A stretch of DNA of 64,000 bases from Marinoscillum sp. MHG1-6 (GTDB lineage: Bacteria > Bacteroidota > Bacteroidia > Cytophagales > Cyclobacteriaceae), in NCBI RefSeq assembly GCF_024714475.1, contig NZ_JAMZMI010000003.1:62001-126000 (forward strand). The letters run 5' to 3'. Under the pieces are notes generated by a model that saw only the letters and a program-made list of their open reading frames with translations, searched no databases and was not told where the DNA came from. A program made the translations under genes and the position numbers. Below are positions 47,589-56,579 of this stretch, one piece after another. Positions within the stretch are counted from its first letter, which is position 1; every line of letters starts with the position of its first letter.

Positions 47589-47733
47589 AGCCCCTGAATA
47601 ACTCCTGGTGTATTATTGTAGGGGTTAGTTTCTTAATTGAAAGGCACTTCTTTCAGAACATTGCCGTATCATCAAATTATCCGGGATACCCCAACCTACA
47701 TGTTCCGGAATTGTACAACGTAAAACACCAATT

Positions 47734-50007
47734 ATGAGACAATCTTTTCTGACGGTCATTGTATTAGCTATTCTAGGGTTTTCTTGCGCCTCCGCCATAA
47801 AGGAGACTGACGAAGAGCAGTTTATTTCTAATCTGCTCTCCAAAATGACCCTTGAAGAAAAAATTGGGCAGCTACATCAGATCACGAGCCAATGGGAAAT
47901 GACAGGTCCCGCACCAGCTACAGGTTCAGCCCAATACTATCTGGAGCATCTCAAGACCGGAAAAGTAGGCTCCATGCTGAACGTAACCGGAGCAGCAGCC
48001 ACACTAAAAGCACAAAAACTGGTTGTAGAAAATAGCAGATTAGGAATTCCTTTGATCTTTGGCTATGATGTGATCCACGGTTATCAGACCATGTTCCCCG
48101 TACCTCTTGGTGAAGCTGCCTCATGGAATCCAGAGCTACTTAAGTTATCCGCAAGCATTGCAGCTAAAGAGTCAGCGGCGGCAGGTCTTCACTGGACTTT
48201 CGCTCCAATGATGGACGTAGGTCGTGACCCACGTTGGGGACGAGTAATGGAGGGCGCTGGTGAGGATCCTTATTTGGCAACTGTTTTGTCTGTTGCGAGA
48301 GTTGAAGGGTTTCAGGGCGACGACCTTAATAATGACCTTACTATTGCGGCTTGCGCCAAACATTTTGCCGGTTATGCCTTTGTAGAGGCCGGTCGTGATT
48401 ACAACATCACTACTATTAATGATAAGACCCTTCATAATGTAGTACTACCTCCCTTTAAAGCGGCAGCTGAAGCGGGGGCGCTCACTTTTATGAATGCTTT
48501 TAACACCATCCAGGGTCTCCCAGCTACAGCAAACACCTACATCCAAAGAGATCTCCTTAAGGATAAGTGGGACTTCGATGGCTTCATTGTCTCTGACTGG
48601 AACAGCATCGGCGAAATGGTTGCTCACGGGGCGGCTGAAGACCTTAAACGAGCTGCAGAATTGGCGATTAATGCCGGTTCTGACATGGATATGGAGGGCA
48701 ACGCCTATATAGCTCATCTAAAGCAACTCGTAGAGGATGGGAAAGTGGATGAAAAACTCATTGACGATGCCGTAAAACGCGTACTAAGGGCCAAATATAG
48801 ACTTGGACTGTTTGAAGATCCTTATCGTTACTCAGATAGCACAAGGGAAAAAAGCATCATCAATGCTCCGGAAAACCATGAGGCGGCCAGAAAAGTAGCC
48901 AGAGAGTCCATGGTGCTATTGAAAAACGAAGGAAGCCTGTTGCCCATCAAGTCAGACATTAAAAGCATTGCAGTGATTGGCCCATTGGCTGATGACAAAG
49001 ACACCCCACTGGGTAACTGGAGAGCCAAAGCCATTAAAGGATCTGCTGTATCGCTACTTGAAGGAGTTAAGGCGGCCGTTGGAGATCAGATCGATATCAG
49101 CTATGCCAAAGGTTGTGACCTCACCACCTCGGCCGGTACATTTTTCACGGAGTTGGAATTCATCAATAACGACAAAAGCGGATTTGCAAAAGCTATCGCA
49201 ACAGCAAAAAAAGCTGATCTGGTATTGTTGGCCATAGGAGAAAATTGTCATCAGTCCGGTGAAGGCAGAAGCCAGACAGATATTAGCCTGAAAGGTGTGC
49301 AAATGGAGCTATTCAATGAAATCATCAAGGTCAATCCAAACGTTGCGGTGATTCTAATGAATGGACGTCCAATGATCATCAATGAGATAGCTGAAAAGGC
49401 ACCAGCCATCTTAGAAACGTGGTTTGGAGGTAGCCAGACGGGACATGCAATCGCAGATGTGGTCTTTGGAAAGTATAATCCTTCGGGAAAACTGCCAATG
49501 ACTTTCCCGAGAAGCGTAGGCCAGATCCCCATCTACTATAACAACATGAATACCGGTAGACCGGGCCCAAATGAAGATGTTTTCTGGTCTCACTATACGG
49601 ATGAAAAAAACTCTCCCCTCTACCCATTTGGATATGGATTGAGTTATACTACTTTCAGCTACGGTGATTTGAAAGTAGATAAGGTGAGTGAGCAGGAAGT
49701 GTCCGTTGAAGTCACAGTTACAAACACAGGATCCCTGGCAGGTGAAGAGGTTGCGCAACTTTACATTCGAGACAAGGTTGCTACCCTCGTAAGACCTCTT
49801 AAAGAACTAAAAGGCTTTCAAAAGGTAATGCTTGAAACAGGTGCCTCCCAAAAAATCTCTTTTACACTCACTGAAAAGGACCTGGGTTATTACAACAATC
49901 AAGGAAAATGGGTCGTAGAAGCCGGAGAATTTGATATTATGGTGGGAGGCAGCTCAGAAACCACACTGAAAGAGACGATTAGTCTTTCCTTTGAAAAAGG
50001 AATCTAA
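47734..50007 (+). CDS. bglX: GH3 beta-glucosidase (BglX type), lipoprotein
   Basis: This exo-acting enzyme releases glucose from beta-gluco-oligosaccharides. The 757-residue protein has a lipobox (ILGFSC, Cys18). The N-terminal TIM barrel has LTLEEKIGQLHQI-like text, GYDVIHGYQTMFPVPLGEA, APMMDVGRDPRWGRVMEGAGE, CAKHFAGY, and the nucleophile Asp288 in GFIVSDWNSIGE. The second alpha/beta domain has VIGPLADD and the acid/base region AIGENCHQSGEGRSQTD. A C-terminal fibronectin-III-like domain (VSVEVTVTNTGSLAGEEVAQLYI) ends the protein. The position after the PUL regulator and shared upstream repeats place it in beta-glucan breakdown. Confidence 0.93.
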   Translation: MRQSFLTVIVLAILGFSCASAIKETDEEQFISNLLSKMTLEEKIGQLHQITSQWEMTGPAPATGSAQYYLEHLKTGKVGSMLNVTGAAATLKAQKLVVENSRLGIPLIFGYDVIHGYQTMFPVPLGEAASWNPELLKLSASIAAKESAAAGLHWTFAPMMDVGRDPRWGRVMEGAGEDPYLATVLSVARVEGFQGDDLNNDLTIAACAKHFAGYAFVEAGRDYNITTINDKTLHNVVLPPFKAAAEAGALTFMNAFNTIQGLPATANTYIQRDLLKDKWDFDGFIVSDWNSIGEMVAHGAAEDLKRAAELAINAGSDMDMEGNAYIAHLKQLVEDGKVDEKLIDDAVKRVLRAKYRLGLFEDPYRYSDSTREKSIINAPENHEAARKVARESMVLLKNEGSLLPIKSDIKSIAVIGPLADDKDTPLGNWRAKAIKGSAVSLLEGVKAAVGDQIDISYAKGCDLTTSAGTFFTELEFINNDKSGFAKAIATAKKADLVLLAIGENCHQSGEGRSQTDISLKGVQMELFNEIIKVNPNVAVILMNGRPMIINEIAEKAPAILETWFGGSQTGHAIADVVFGKYNPSGKLPMTFPRSVGQIPIYYNNMNTGRPGPNEDVFWSHYTDEKNSPLYPFGYGLSYTTFSYGDLKVDKVSEQEVSVEVTVTNTGSLAGEEVAQLYIRDKVATLVRPLKELKGFQKVMLETGASQKISFTLTEKDLGYYNNQGKWVVEAGEFDIMVGGSSETTLKETISLSFEKGI

Positions 50008-50052
50008 AATTCGGGGATTTGTACAAGCGAGATTCTGTTTGCATCTTTAATC

Positions 50053-51075
50053 ATGCAAGCTGGAAAAAGATATACCCTATGGCAACTCATTAATTGGCAG
50101 AGAAAGTATCTCTTCATATTCCTTGTACTGGATTCCATCCCCGTTATTTTATACTACTTTACTGATCATTCCTGGATCCCTATACCCTGGCAACCGCTTT
50201 CCCTGATAGGTATTGCGGTGGCCTTTTATCTGGGTTTTAAAAACAACTCTTCCTACGAAAGGCTTTGGGAAGCCAGAAAAATTTGGGGTGGCATAGTGAA
50301 CGAATCTCGCTCGATCACCATCATGTTCAGGGATTTTGTGACCAACGAATATGCTAAAGAGCCTCAACCTGAGGAAACACTTTTCACCATTACCAAAAGG
50401 CTTGTTCACCGCCATATCGCATGGATGTACGCCCTGACCTTTCAGTTAAGAAAACTACAGGAATGGGAACATGACGATAAAAGGAATTCCCGTTTCAGAA
50501 CCTATTTAGGCCTGAACTATAGTGAAACTCAGTTTGATGAATTAGCAAAATTTCTATCAGAGGCCGACTTAAAATACATTAAACAAAAAGGGAATAAAGC
50601 CTCTCACCTGCTCAGCCTACAGTCAGCAGACATTAAGCAATTAAAGTTTCAGGGCTTGGTTGACGATTTCCGTCATATGGAGATTGTTAGTAAGATTAGT
50701 AGACTCTATGAGCTTCAGGGACAGTCCGAAAGGATCAAGAACTTCCCTTTTCCCAGGCAATATGCCACCGCCAATTTCTTTTTTGTCTGCACCTTCCTGT
50801 TCTTGTTACCCTTTGGTATGCTCAGCATCTTCAATGGTTTTGCAGATGGCACCATGATCTGGTTAAGTATTCCTTTTTCAATCCTCTGCTCTATGGTTTT
50901 TTGGACTATGGAAATGATTGGAGAGTACAGCGAAAACCCTTTTGAAGGACTTTACAATGACGTTCCTATTACCTCCATGGCCAGATCGATTGAAATTGAT
51001 ATCCGACAGATGTTGGAAGAAACTGACCTACCAGAACCTATGAAGCCGCTAGGCCCATTCAGGATGCTTTGGTAG
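50053..51075 (+). CDS. Bestrophin-like (YneE/UPF0187) ion channel
   Basis: The 340-residue inner-membrane protein has the bacterial bestrophin layout: WQLINWQRKYLFIFLVLDSIPVILYYF (helix 1), then PLSLIGIAVAFYLGFKNNSSYERLWEARKIWGGIVNESR, which is the family signature with the SYERLWEARKxWG motif, and two later helices (FFFVCTFLFLLPFGMLSIF and FSILCSMVFWTMEMIGEYSENPFE). Bacterial homologs form pentameric channels, cation-selective in the one structurally known case. It begins 45 bp after bglX. There is no obvious link to glucan use. Confidence 0.88.
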   Translation: MQAGKRYTLWQLINWQRKYLFIFLVLDSIPVILYYFTDHSWIPIPWQPLSLIGIAVAFYLGFKNNSSYERLWEARKIWGGIVNESRSITIMFRDFVTNEYAKEPQPEETLFTITKRLVHRHIAWMYALTFQLRKLQEWEHDDKRNSRFRTYLGLNYSETQFDELAKFLSEADLKYIKQKGNKASHLLSLQSADIKQLKFQGLVDDFRHMEIVSKISRLYELQGQSERIKNFPFPRQYATANFFFVCTFLFLLPFGMLSIFNGFADGTMIWLSIPFSILCSMVFWTMEMIGEYSENPFEGLYNDVPITSMARSIEIDIRQMLEETDLPEPMKPLGPFRMLW

Positions 51076-51112
51076 AAGCACAGAACATTACCTCAATTAT
51101 TGGATTAGCGAA

Positions 51113-51163
51113 CCTAAAAAGCCATTTTTGCAGTTGATGTGGCATCAATGTTGATGGCTTAGG
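51113..51163 (+). other. Cruciform-like RNA/DNA structure upstream of mltB
   Basis: An outer pairing of cctaa(aaa)gccat (51113-51125) with atggcttagg (51154-51163) encloses a perfect small hairpin ttgatg-tgg-catcaa (51134-51148). It lies 16 bp before the mltB ATG in the mRNA leader or at the end of the bestrophin gene transcript. No T-run follows directly. Confidence 0.35.
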
Positions 51164-51179
51164 TCAAAAAGAAAAGGAC

Positions 51180-52166
51180 ATGAGAGGAAGAAGCGGGAAA
51201 AGACTGGGTTTAATATTGTATATAATACTCTGCACGGTATTGGCCTATGGCCAGGTTAGGCAAGCAGATGTGGATGATTTTGCCCGAAATTATGCCTTCC
51301 AGGAGCGAATCCCATTAGCTGAAGTTGAAGAAATTCTTTCCAAAGCAGAATTCCAAAATTCCATTATCGAGAAAATGGAGCGTCCTGCTGAGAAGACACT
51401 TACCTGGGAGCGCTACAGAAGCATCTTTTTAACTGAAGACCGGATCAATGCCGGCGTAAAGTTCTGGAATGAGAACCTCATTGAGCTTGAAAACATTAGC
51501 AATAACTCAGGAATTCCTGAAGAGATCATCCTGGGGATCATTGGCGTTGAAACGTTTTTTGGAACAAGAAAGGGCACCTACCGCGTGCTGGACGCGCTAT
51601 ACACCCTTGGATTCGGGTACCCTCCCCGATCTTCTTATTTTAAAGCGGAGCTGGCCAAGTTTCTTGAGCTGTGCAAAAATGAGGGTCTGGACCCGCTGAC
51701 CATTAAGGGTTCTTATGCAGGGGCCATGGGTTATTGCCAGTTTATGCCTACCAGCTACCTTGCTTATGCTAAAAGTTATGATGGCATGGGTGGTATTGAT
51801 TTGATCAACAATGTAGATGATGCCATGGCCAGTGTGGCTAATTACCTCAAAGTGCATCGTTGGGATCCATCGGGAAGAATTACCACAAAAGCAATGGTAG
51901 CAGCGGACGCCCAAACCCTTAGCAAACAATCCACGAGGCCCAGACATTCCACCAGTCATTACGGTGCTTTAGGGTATGCACCAGAGGACGGGTCTACTAT
52001 TGACGAAACGGTCACTCTGATTGAGTTTGAAAATGAGGCCGAAAATGAATACTGGTTTTGTATGAATAACTTTTACGTCATCACACGCTACAACCACAGC
52101 CCACTTTACGCACTGGCTGTCTACCAGCTTGGTGCGGCCATCAAGGAGAGAAAATTCCCAAAATAG
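51180..52166 (+). CDS. mltB: Lytic murein transglycosylase B-type
   Basis: The 328-residue periplasmic enzyme cleaves peptidoglycan glycan strands to 1,6-anhydromuropeptides. It has a signal peptide (KRLGLILYIILCTVLAYG) and an SLT_2 (GH103) domain. IPEEIILGIIGVETFFGTR contains the catalytic glutamate (GVETFFG). Then come LDALYTLGFGYPPRSSYFK, IKGSYAGAMGYCQFMPTSYL, and NVDDAMASVANYLKVHRW. The C-terminal part ends RYNHSPLYALAVYQLGAAI, also typical. No lipobox cysteine is found at the cleavage site, so it is probably soluble. The stop directly abuts the stop of the convergent TonB-receptor gene. Confidence 0.93.
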   Translation: MRGRSGKRLGLILYIILCTVLAYGQVRQADVDDFARNYAFQERIPLAEVEEILSKAEFQNSIIEKMERPAEKTLTWERYRSIFLTEDRINAGVKFWNENLIELENISNNSGIPEEIILGIIGVETFFGTRKGTYRVLDALYTLGFGYPPRSSYFKAELAKFLELCKNEGLDPLTIKGSYAGAMGYCQFMPTSYLAYAKSYDGMGGIDLINNVDDAMASVANYLKVHRWDPSGRITTKAMVAADAQTLSKQSTRPRHSTSHYGALGYAPEDGSTIDETVTLIEFENEAENEYWFCMNNFYVITRYNHSPLYALAVYQLGAAIKERKFPK

Positions 52167-54818
52167 CTACCACTCAATCGTTATCATCAGGTTCGGAGCA
52201 AAGCCGATCGCATTCCGATCCACCAATACAGCTATATCTCTTGTACCCCCCACATCTAATGAGGACCTAATAGCCTGATCCGTAAGGTTATCTACGTTAA
52301 ACACATTGAGCAAAGAAAGCCCAAAGGTCGTCTTGAAGGGTCTCCGCTCTTTCTTGGGCAACTTATAAGAAGCAGAAATATCCAGCATGTGAACGGCATC
52401 TATCCTTTTATCCAGCCCTCTAAAGGGATTCTCCGGTGGTGGCGGTGGAGGCCCACTTCCAGGAGGTGGCGGAGGAGGAGGTGGCATAGAGGCTCTGGCA
52501 TCCAGAAAAACCTGCTCAGCCTGACGCACCTCTGCGGAATAAGCATATTGTCCTGAAGTTGTTCTCCAACCTCCGGAAATACTCCAGTTACCCTTGGCAT
52601 AGGATGCACCAACATAAACCTTATTAGGTTGATCATATTTTGAAGGATACTGGTTATTTGAAGCACTATCAAAAGCCATGAGCAATCTACTGTACGTATA
52701 TCCCATCCAAATATCGCTGTACTCTCCTGCTTTAAACTTCAGGAACATGTCCATCCCATAAGCTAAATAATCCACTGCCGTAGTAGTTGTTCTCTCGTTA
52801 TATCTTTTAGTCGTAGAGAAATTCACATTATTAGTTCTCTTTCTATAAGCCTCCACATCAAAGACGACATGATCATTATTGAATAAAAACCCCATCATTG
52901 ACTGGTCACCATCAATCATATTCAAACCATCTTTATCAGCAAGGGACCAAAGCCGGTTTTCAAATCCGGCGTTGCTAAATTCCAGATACTGAACCTGAGA
53001 CAAGTACTGAGCGTATGTACCATAAGACCCCTTAATCATCCATTTTGGAGACAAATCGTAACTCAATGAAGCACGGGGCATGAGATTTATACTATTGAGT
53101 TGATCATAATAACATCCCCTTAGCCCCAGCTGCACTGTCAATCCTGCAACACCATTCCATATCGTATTGAAATAGGAGGAAATCGTTCTCGCCTTAATTA
53201 TCTCAAATGCTTCTAATGGTTCACCTGGATTAGCGGTAGTATCAACTCCTCTCAGGGGCGTCCTTATTCTATATTTTACTTCCTGCTGCCTATAGCCTCC
53301 TCCCCATTCATGCTTCCAACGCCTATTCAGGTTCCATTCAAAACGCTGATTAACATCAAGATCATAAAGGTGATTGACCGCCAGATTTTGCACTTGTATT
53401 TCATCTCCTTCTTCGAAATAGGCTTCATAATCTGAATAAGTGATAGAGGAACTGGAATGAACCCTTCCGGATAAATCCCAATCATACTGCGCATTAATAC
53501 CCTGGTTTGTAAATCCACTTTCTGAATTGATCTTCAAGGTATCCAGATCAAAGGAATAGCTCATTTCATTTCTTGCATGGATGCCGGAGATCGATAACCT
53601 CGATTTTTTAGAAACAGGAATTTCCAGTTTCGCATTATAGTCCTCGTAAAATACAGATTGTTTGTATGGAAGCACCCCCTGAATACCTGTAGAAACGGCG
53701 GAGGCCGCATAAACCATATCGGTGATGGCATTCAGCTTTGGAGAAGTAAAAGATGAGGGATAAGACCTTCTGGCTCCAACAGCCAGTCCGATCTTCTTAT
53801 TGAGTATTGGTGTTTTGACATATCCAAGTGCATAAAGGGAGTTTAACCCTACCCCCCCTTTGGTTTCTGTAGTCAGATTCTCGCTTGTGTTCAGAACAAT
53901 AGCACCGCCAACCCTATCTCCCATACTCGGGTGGATCCCATTTCGATAGATACTTACTTCATCTATTACCTTGGGATTGTATGGAGAAATGGTTCCAAAG
54001 TAGTAGCCCGAATGATAGATAGGTATATTATCATAGAGTATCAAAGATTGATCAGGTGAACTTCCGCGGATAAAAACACTGCCCGCTCGATTATCCGGAG
54101 TTGATAGTCCTGGCAGGACTCCCAGAGAGGCAAAAATATCTCCGTCTGTTTCACCAGGTAGAGATGGTAGGTCCTTGACAGATATCCCGATAGACTGGTT
54201 GACGGGATTCAGGTCAATTCCCCGGGTCAGGTAGTCTTCCACCACCACATGATCAAGGAAGTAGGTAGTTCTTGAGAGATTGATACGAGGAGTCCGTGCG
54301 GACAGCAGTTCATCCAGGCTAAAAGGTGAATATTCATAGCCTGTTACGAAAGCATAAAGACTATCCCCTGTTCGAGGTTGGTAAGTGAACCTGTAGTTTC
54401 CATTTTCACCACTTTCCCCAACAGAAATAACCTCGTCATTTTTCAAAATAGTTACATACTGTCGCTCAATAGACTTGCCGTCGAGAGAATCTGTCAATTG
54501 TATGGAAAACAAGGATTCTTTTGAGCTGATGATTACATGCTCATCACTTACCCTGTCTAATTGCAATGGGAAATCCTTAAGCAATGTTTCCAGATTAAGA
54601 TTTGAGGTGTCTCCCACCTGATCTGCATCTAAGAAAAAATGACTAATCAAATCCGGGTCGTAAGCAAGATTGATACCTGTCTGCTCTTCAAAAGAGTTCA
54701 ACAAAACATTAAGCCTGACCTGATTTGATTGAGCATGTGACTTGAGACTTACAAGGCACAGCACCAGCAGTAGCATCAAGCCGCATGTTTTCAATGGCGT
54801 AACGGTTATTTTGATCAT
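52167..54818 (-). CDS. TonB-dependent receptor with N-terminal signalling (STN) domain and polyproline insert
   Basis: The 883-residue outer-membrane receptor has a signal peptide (LMLLLVLCLVSLKSHA). An STN domain follows (residues about 33-98: LNVLLNSFEEQTGINLAYD, TLLKDFPLQLDRVSDEHVII), which contacts an anti-sigma factor, then a carboxypeptidase-regulatory-like domain (100-190), the plug (GETDGDIFASLGVLPGLSTP, GSVFIRGSSPDQSLILYDN, EVSIYRNGIHPSMGDRVGG), and a barrel ending in LMITIEW. At about residues 776-791 there is an insert of eight and six prolines split by GSG, probably in a surface loop. The start overlaps fecR by 4 bp, making a FecI-FecR-receptor operon. The ligand is unknown. Confidence 0.9.
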   Translation of the reverse strand: MIKITVTPLKTCGLMLLLVLCLVSLKSHAQSNQVRLNVLLNSFEEQTGINLAYDPDLISHFFLDADQVGDTSNLNLETLLKDFPLQLDRVSDEHVIISSKESLFSIQLTDSLDGKSIERQYVTILKNDEVISVGESGENGNYRFTYQPRTGDSLYAFVTGYEYSPFSLDELLSARTPRINLSRTTYFLDHVVVEDYLTRGIDLNPVNQSIGISVKDLPSLPGETDGDIFASLGVLPGLSTPDNRAGSVFIRGSSPDQSLILYDNIPIYHSGYYFGTISPYNPKVIDEVSIYRNGIHPSMGDRVGGAIVLNTSENLTTETKGGVGLNSLYALGYVKTPILNKKIGLAVGARRSYPSSFTSPKLNAITDMVYAASAVSTGIQGVLPYKQSVFYEDYNAKLEIPVSKKSRLSISGIHARNEMSYSFDLDTLKINSESGFTNQGINAQYDWDLSGRVHSSSSITYSDYEAYFEEGDEIQVQNLAVNHLYDLDVNQRFEWNLNRRWKHEWGGGYRQQEVKYRIRTPLRGVDTTANPGEPLEAFEIIKARTISSYFNTIWNGVAGLTVQLGLRGCYYDQLNSINLMPRASLSYDLSPKWMIKGSYGTYAQYLSQVQYLEFSNAGFENRLWSLADKDGLNMIDGDQSMMGFLFNNDHVVFDVEAYRKRTNNVNFSTTKRYNERTTTTAVDYLAYGMDMFLKFKAGEYSDIWMGYTYSRLLMAFDSASNNQYPSKYDQPNKVYVGASYAKGNWSISGGWRTTSGQYAYSAEVRQAEQVFLDARASMPPPPPPPPGSGPPPPPPENPFRGLDKRIDAVHMLDISASYKLPKKERRPFKTTFGLSLLNVFNVDNLTDQAIRSSLDVGGTRDIAVLVDRNAIGFAPNLMITIEW

Positions 54819-55732
54819 TCGGATAAGACGAGCTTTTTACCTTCTTGACTGTAGCTTATTTGAAGTGGGGTAAAGACAATTTTTAAAGCCAATTTCAGGT
54901 CGTCATTGGGAAATGATCCCGTAAACTGACGCTTAATGTTCACACCGTCATAGTTGATCTGAATATCGTATTCCTGTTCCAATGTCCTGATCACTTTTAT
55001 TAGCGGTGCGTTTTTGAAAGTACTTAAGCCTTGAATCCAGGTAGGTTGTCCTTGCTCAGGCATCTCGATGGATGCCCATCCTTCTTCCTCCAACAGTCTT
55101 GCCTCACCCCCAACCAGGATGGTCGTATCCAGTTTTGAAATTGCCTGAACCTTACCTTCAAAACAAACGATCTCGGCAATTCCAAAATACTCCTGAAACT
55201 CAAATTTAGTTCCCAGCACCATAATACTCGCATTGGCACCATTTACCAGAAAAGTTCCCCCTTTTGCAACCTCAAAATATCCCTTTCCGTCCAGCTCTAG
55301 CTCCCTTTTATCAGGTGTCCAGTCAACCTCATTCCAGGATGCACTGGAACCTGCTGACAAATAAAGCGTCGAGGCTCCATCTGGCAACGTTATCTTTTCC
55401 ACCTTGCCCATCCCTGCAGACACTTCAACCCTGTCATCAAAATTCCAAAGCACCATCACGGCTACCAACAAAAGTGTAACAGTGGCAGCCACCAGCATTC
55501 GCGTTCTTTGCCACATGGCTACCTCTTTAGCTTCCTTTTTACCGGAAGCTTCCTTAATGGCTTTCAAGTCCGGTATATAATCCTCATTTGAAGGTGTCCA
55601 ACTGTCAACTTCCGCGACAATCTGACGATACTTTTGGTAAGTCTCACTTCCAACTATAGCCAAAAACTCCTCATCTGGAAGTTTGCCTTCCAGCCATTGA
55701 TTGATTGCGATATCTTGTTCTGACGCTGCCAT
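54815..55732 (-). CDS. FecR-family anti-sigma factor
   Basis: The 305-residue inner-membrane regulator has a cytoplasmic N-terminal part (about 1-76) that binds the sigma factor, one membrane helix (78-96), and a periplasmic FecR domain (about 102-215: VEKITLPDGASTLYLSAGSS, GKGYFEVAKGGTFLVNGA, VLGTKFEF). A C-terminal DUF4974/STN-like domain (about 235-305: FKNAPLIKVIRTLEQEYDIQ, FTGSFPNDDLKLALKIVFTP) ends it. It transmits the signal of the TonB receptor encoded 4 bp into its end. It follows the sigma gene after 46 bp. Confidence 0.93.
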   Translation of the reverse strand: MAASEQDIAINQWLEGKLPDEEFLAIVGSETYQKYRQIVAEVDSWTPSNEDYIPDLKAIKEASGKKEAKEVAMWQRTRMLVAATVTLLLVAVMVLWNFDDRVEVSAGMGKVEKITLPDGASTLYLSAGSSASWNEVDWTPDKRELELDGKGYFEVAKGGTFLVNGANASIMVLGTKFEFQEYFGIAEIVCFEGKVQAISKLDTTILVGGEARLLEEEGWASIEMPEQGQPTWIQGLSTFKNAPLIKVIRTLEQEYDIQINYDGVNIKRQFTGSFPNDDLKLALKIVFTPLQISYSQEGKKLVLSE

Positions 55733-55778
55733 ATCTGCCTTGTTATTATTGTAACGGGCAGTTCTTTAAAAACCCTAC

Positions 55779-56324
55779 CTATATTTTCGTATGTTGTAAC
55801 TCATCCAACATATCCCGTAGCCTTTTAAGTGCGCTACTCACGTGCTTTTCTACTGTTTTTATATTCAGATCGAGGTGTTCTGCAATCTCGGTGTAAGACA
55901 TCCTGTCAATCCTGCTCAGCAAAAAAACCACTCGCTGTTTTTCAGGAAGCGAGGAAATGGCCTCTTCCAATATGCCTTTAAACTCCTCCTGCCTGTACAA
56001 AAATTCTGGGTTCGTCTGGATCTGCTCCTCTTGATAATCGTTCCTCCTTTGAAACTTCAAAACAACCTTAGCATGATCCACCTCATCCAAAAACAGTCGA
56101 TTCGCTGTGGTGAAAAGGAAGGATTTGGCCTTATCAAAAATGACTTGGGCGCAATTAACCCATAGTCTGGCAAAGGCCTCCTGTGCTAGATCACAGGCCC
56201 TTTCCAAATCTCCCGTCTTATAGTAAAGAAAATTGCGCAAGGGGACAGCCTGCTCCTGATGTATGGCATCAAAAACACGCTCCTCACATACTGATGGTTG
56301 CTGGTGATCGCTGGTGGTATTCAA
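55779..56324 (-). CDS. ECF RNA polymerase sigma factor (FecI-like)
   Basis: The 181-residue sigma-70 family protein has region 2 (LRNFLYYKTGDLERACDLAQE, FARLWVN, KAKSFLFTTANRLFLDEVDH) and region 4 with the HTH (ISSLPEKQRVVFLLSRIDRM, SYTEIAEHLDLNIKTVEKHV, then SSALKRLRDML). It is of the Bacteroidota ECF type that pairs with FecR. A TATATTTG on the minus strand at 56353-56346 fits a -7 element 22 bp before the ATG, without a clear -33. A 7-bp inverted repeat, TTCAAAT/ATTTGAA (56345-56351, 56361-56367), overlaps this element. Confidence 0.93.
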   Translation of the reverse strand: MNTTSDHQQPSVCEERVFDAIHQEQAVPLRNFLYYKTGDLERACDLAQEAFARLWVNCAQVIFDKAKSFLFTTANRLFLDEVDHAKVVLKFQRRNDYQEEQIQTNPEFLYRQEEFKGILEEAISSLPEKQRVVFLLSRIDRMSYTEIAEHLDLNIKTVEKHVSSALKRLRDMLDELQHTKI

Positions 56325-56531
56325 ATGTAAATGCGGTTGCTACTTCAAATATAGGTCACCATTTGAAAAAGTTTTTTTCTCAGGGTAGGGTTTATTCCAA
56401 CATGCCCGTTTTACCTGCATCTACGATGAAGATGATCTCTATCAACGGACTTGTAGCAAAGGAACGGCTATGCGGTTTAGCTGAATCATGCCTCTTTGGC
56501 GGGATGTGTGAGTTTTCCTTTTGGATTAATG

Positions 56532-56560
56532 ATGTCGGGACGTGTTCCCGACATTCTTTT
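56532..56560 (+). terminator. Terminator-like hairpin in the leader of the second TonB receptor gene
   Basis: A perfect 9-bp stem (atgtcggga with tcccgacat) with a 5-base loop is followed by TCTTTT. It ends about 20 bp before the receptor ATG, inside a 255-bp leader without a convincing gene. This placement suits an attenuator, but no antiterminator partner longer than 5 bp was found. Confidence 0.5.
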
Positions 56561-56579
56561 AATAAGAGCAAAAGTCAAA

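Noticed and set aside
47611-47618. TATTATTG as a firm promoter of the GH3 gene
   Set aside because: It differs from TAnnTTTG at one base and lacks a -33 TTTG at normal distance; mentioned only as a near match beside the direct repeat.
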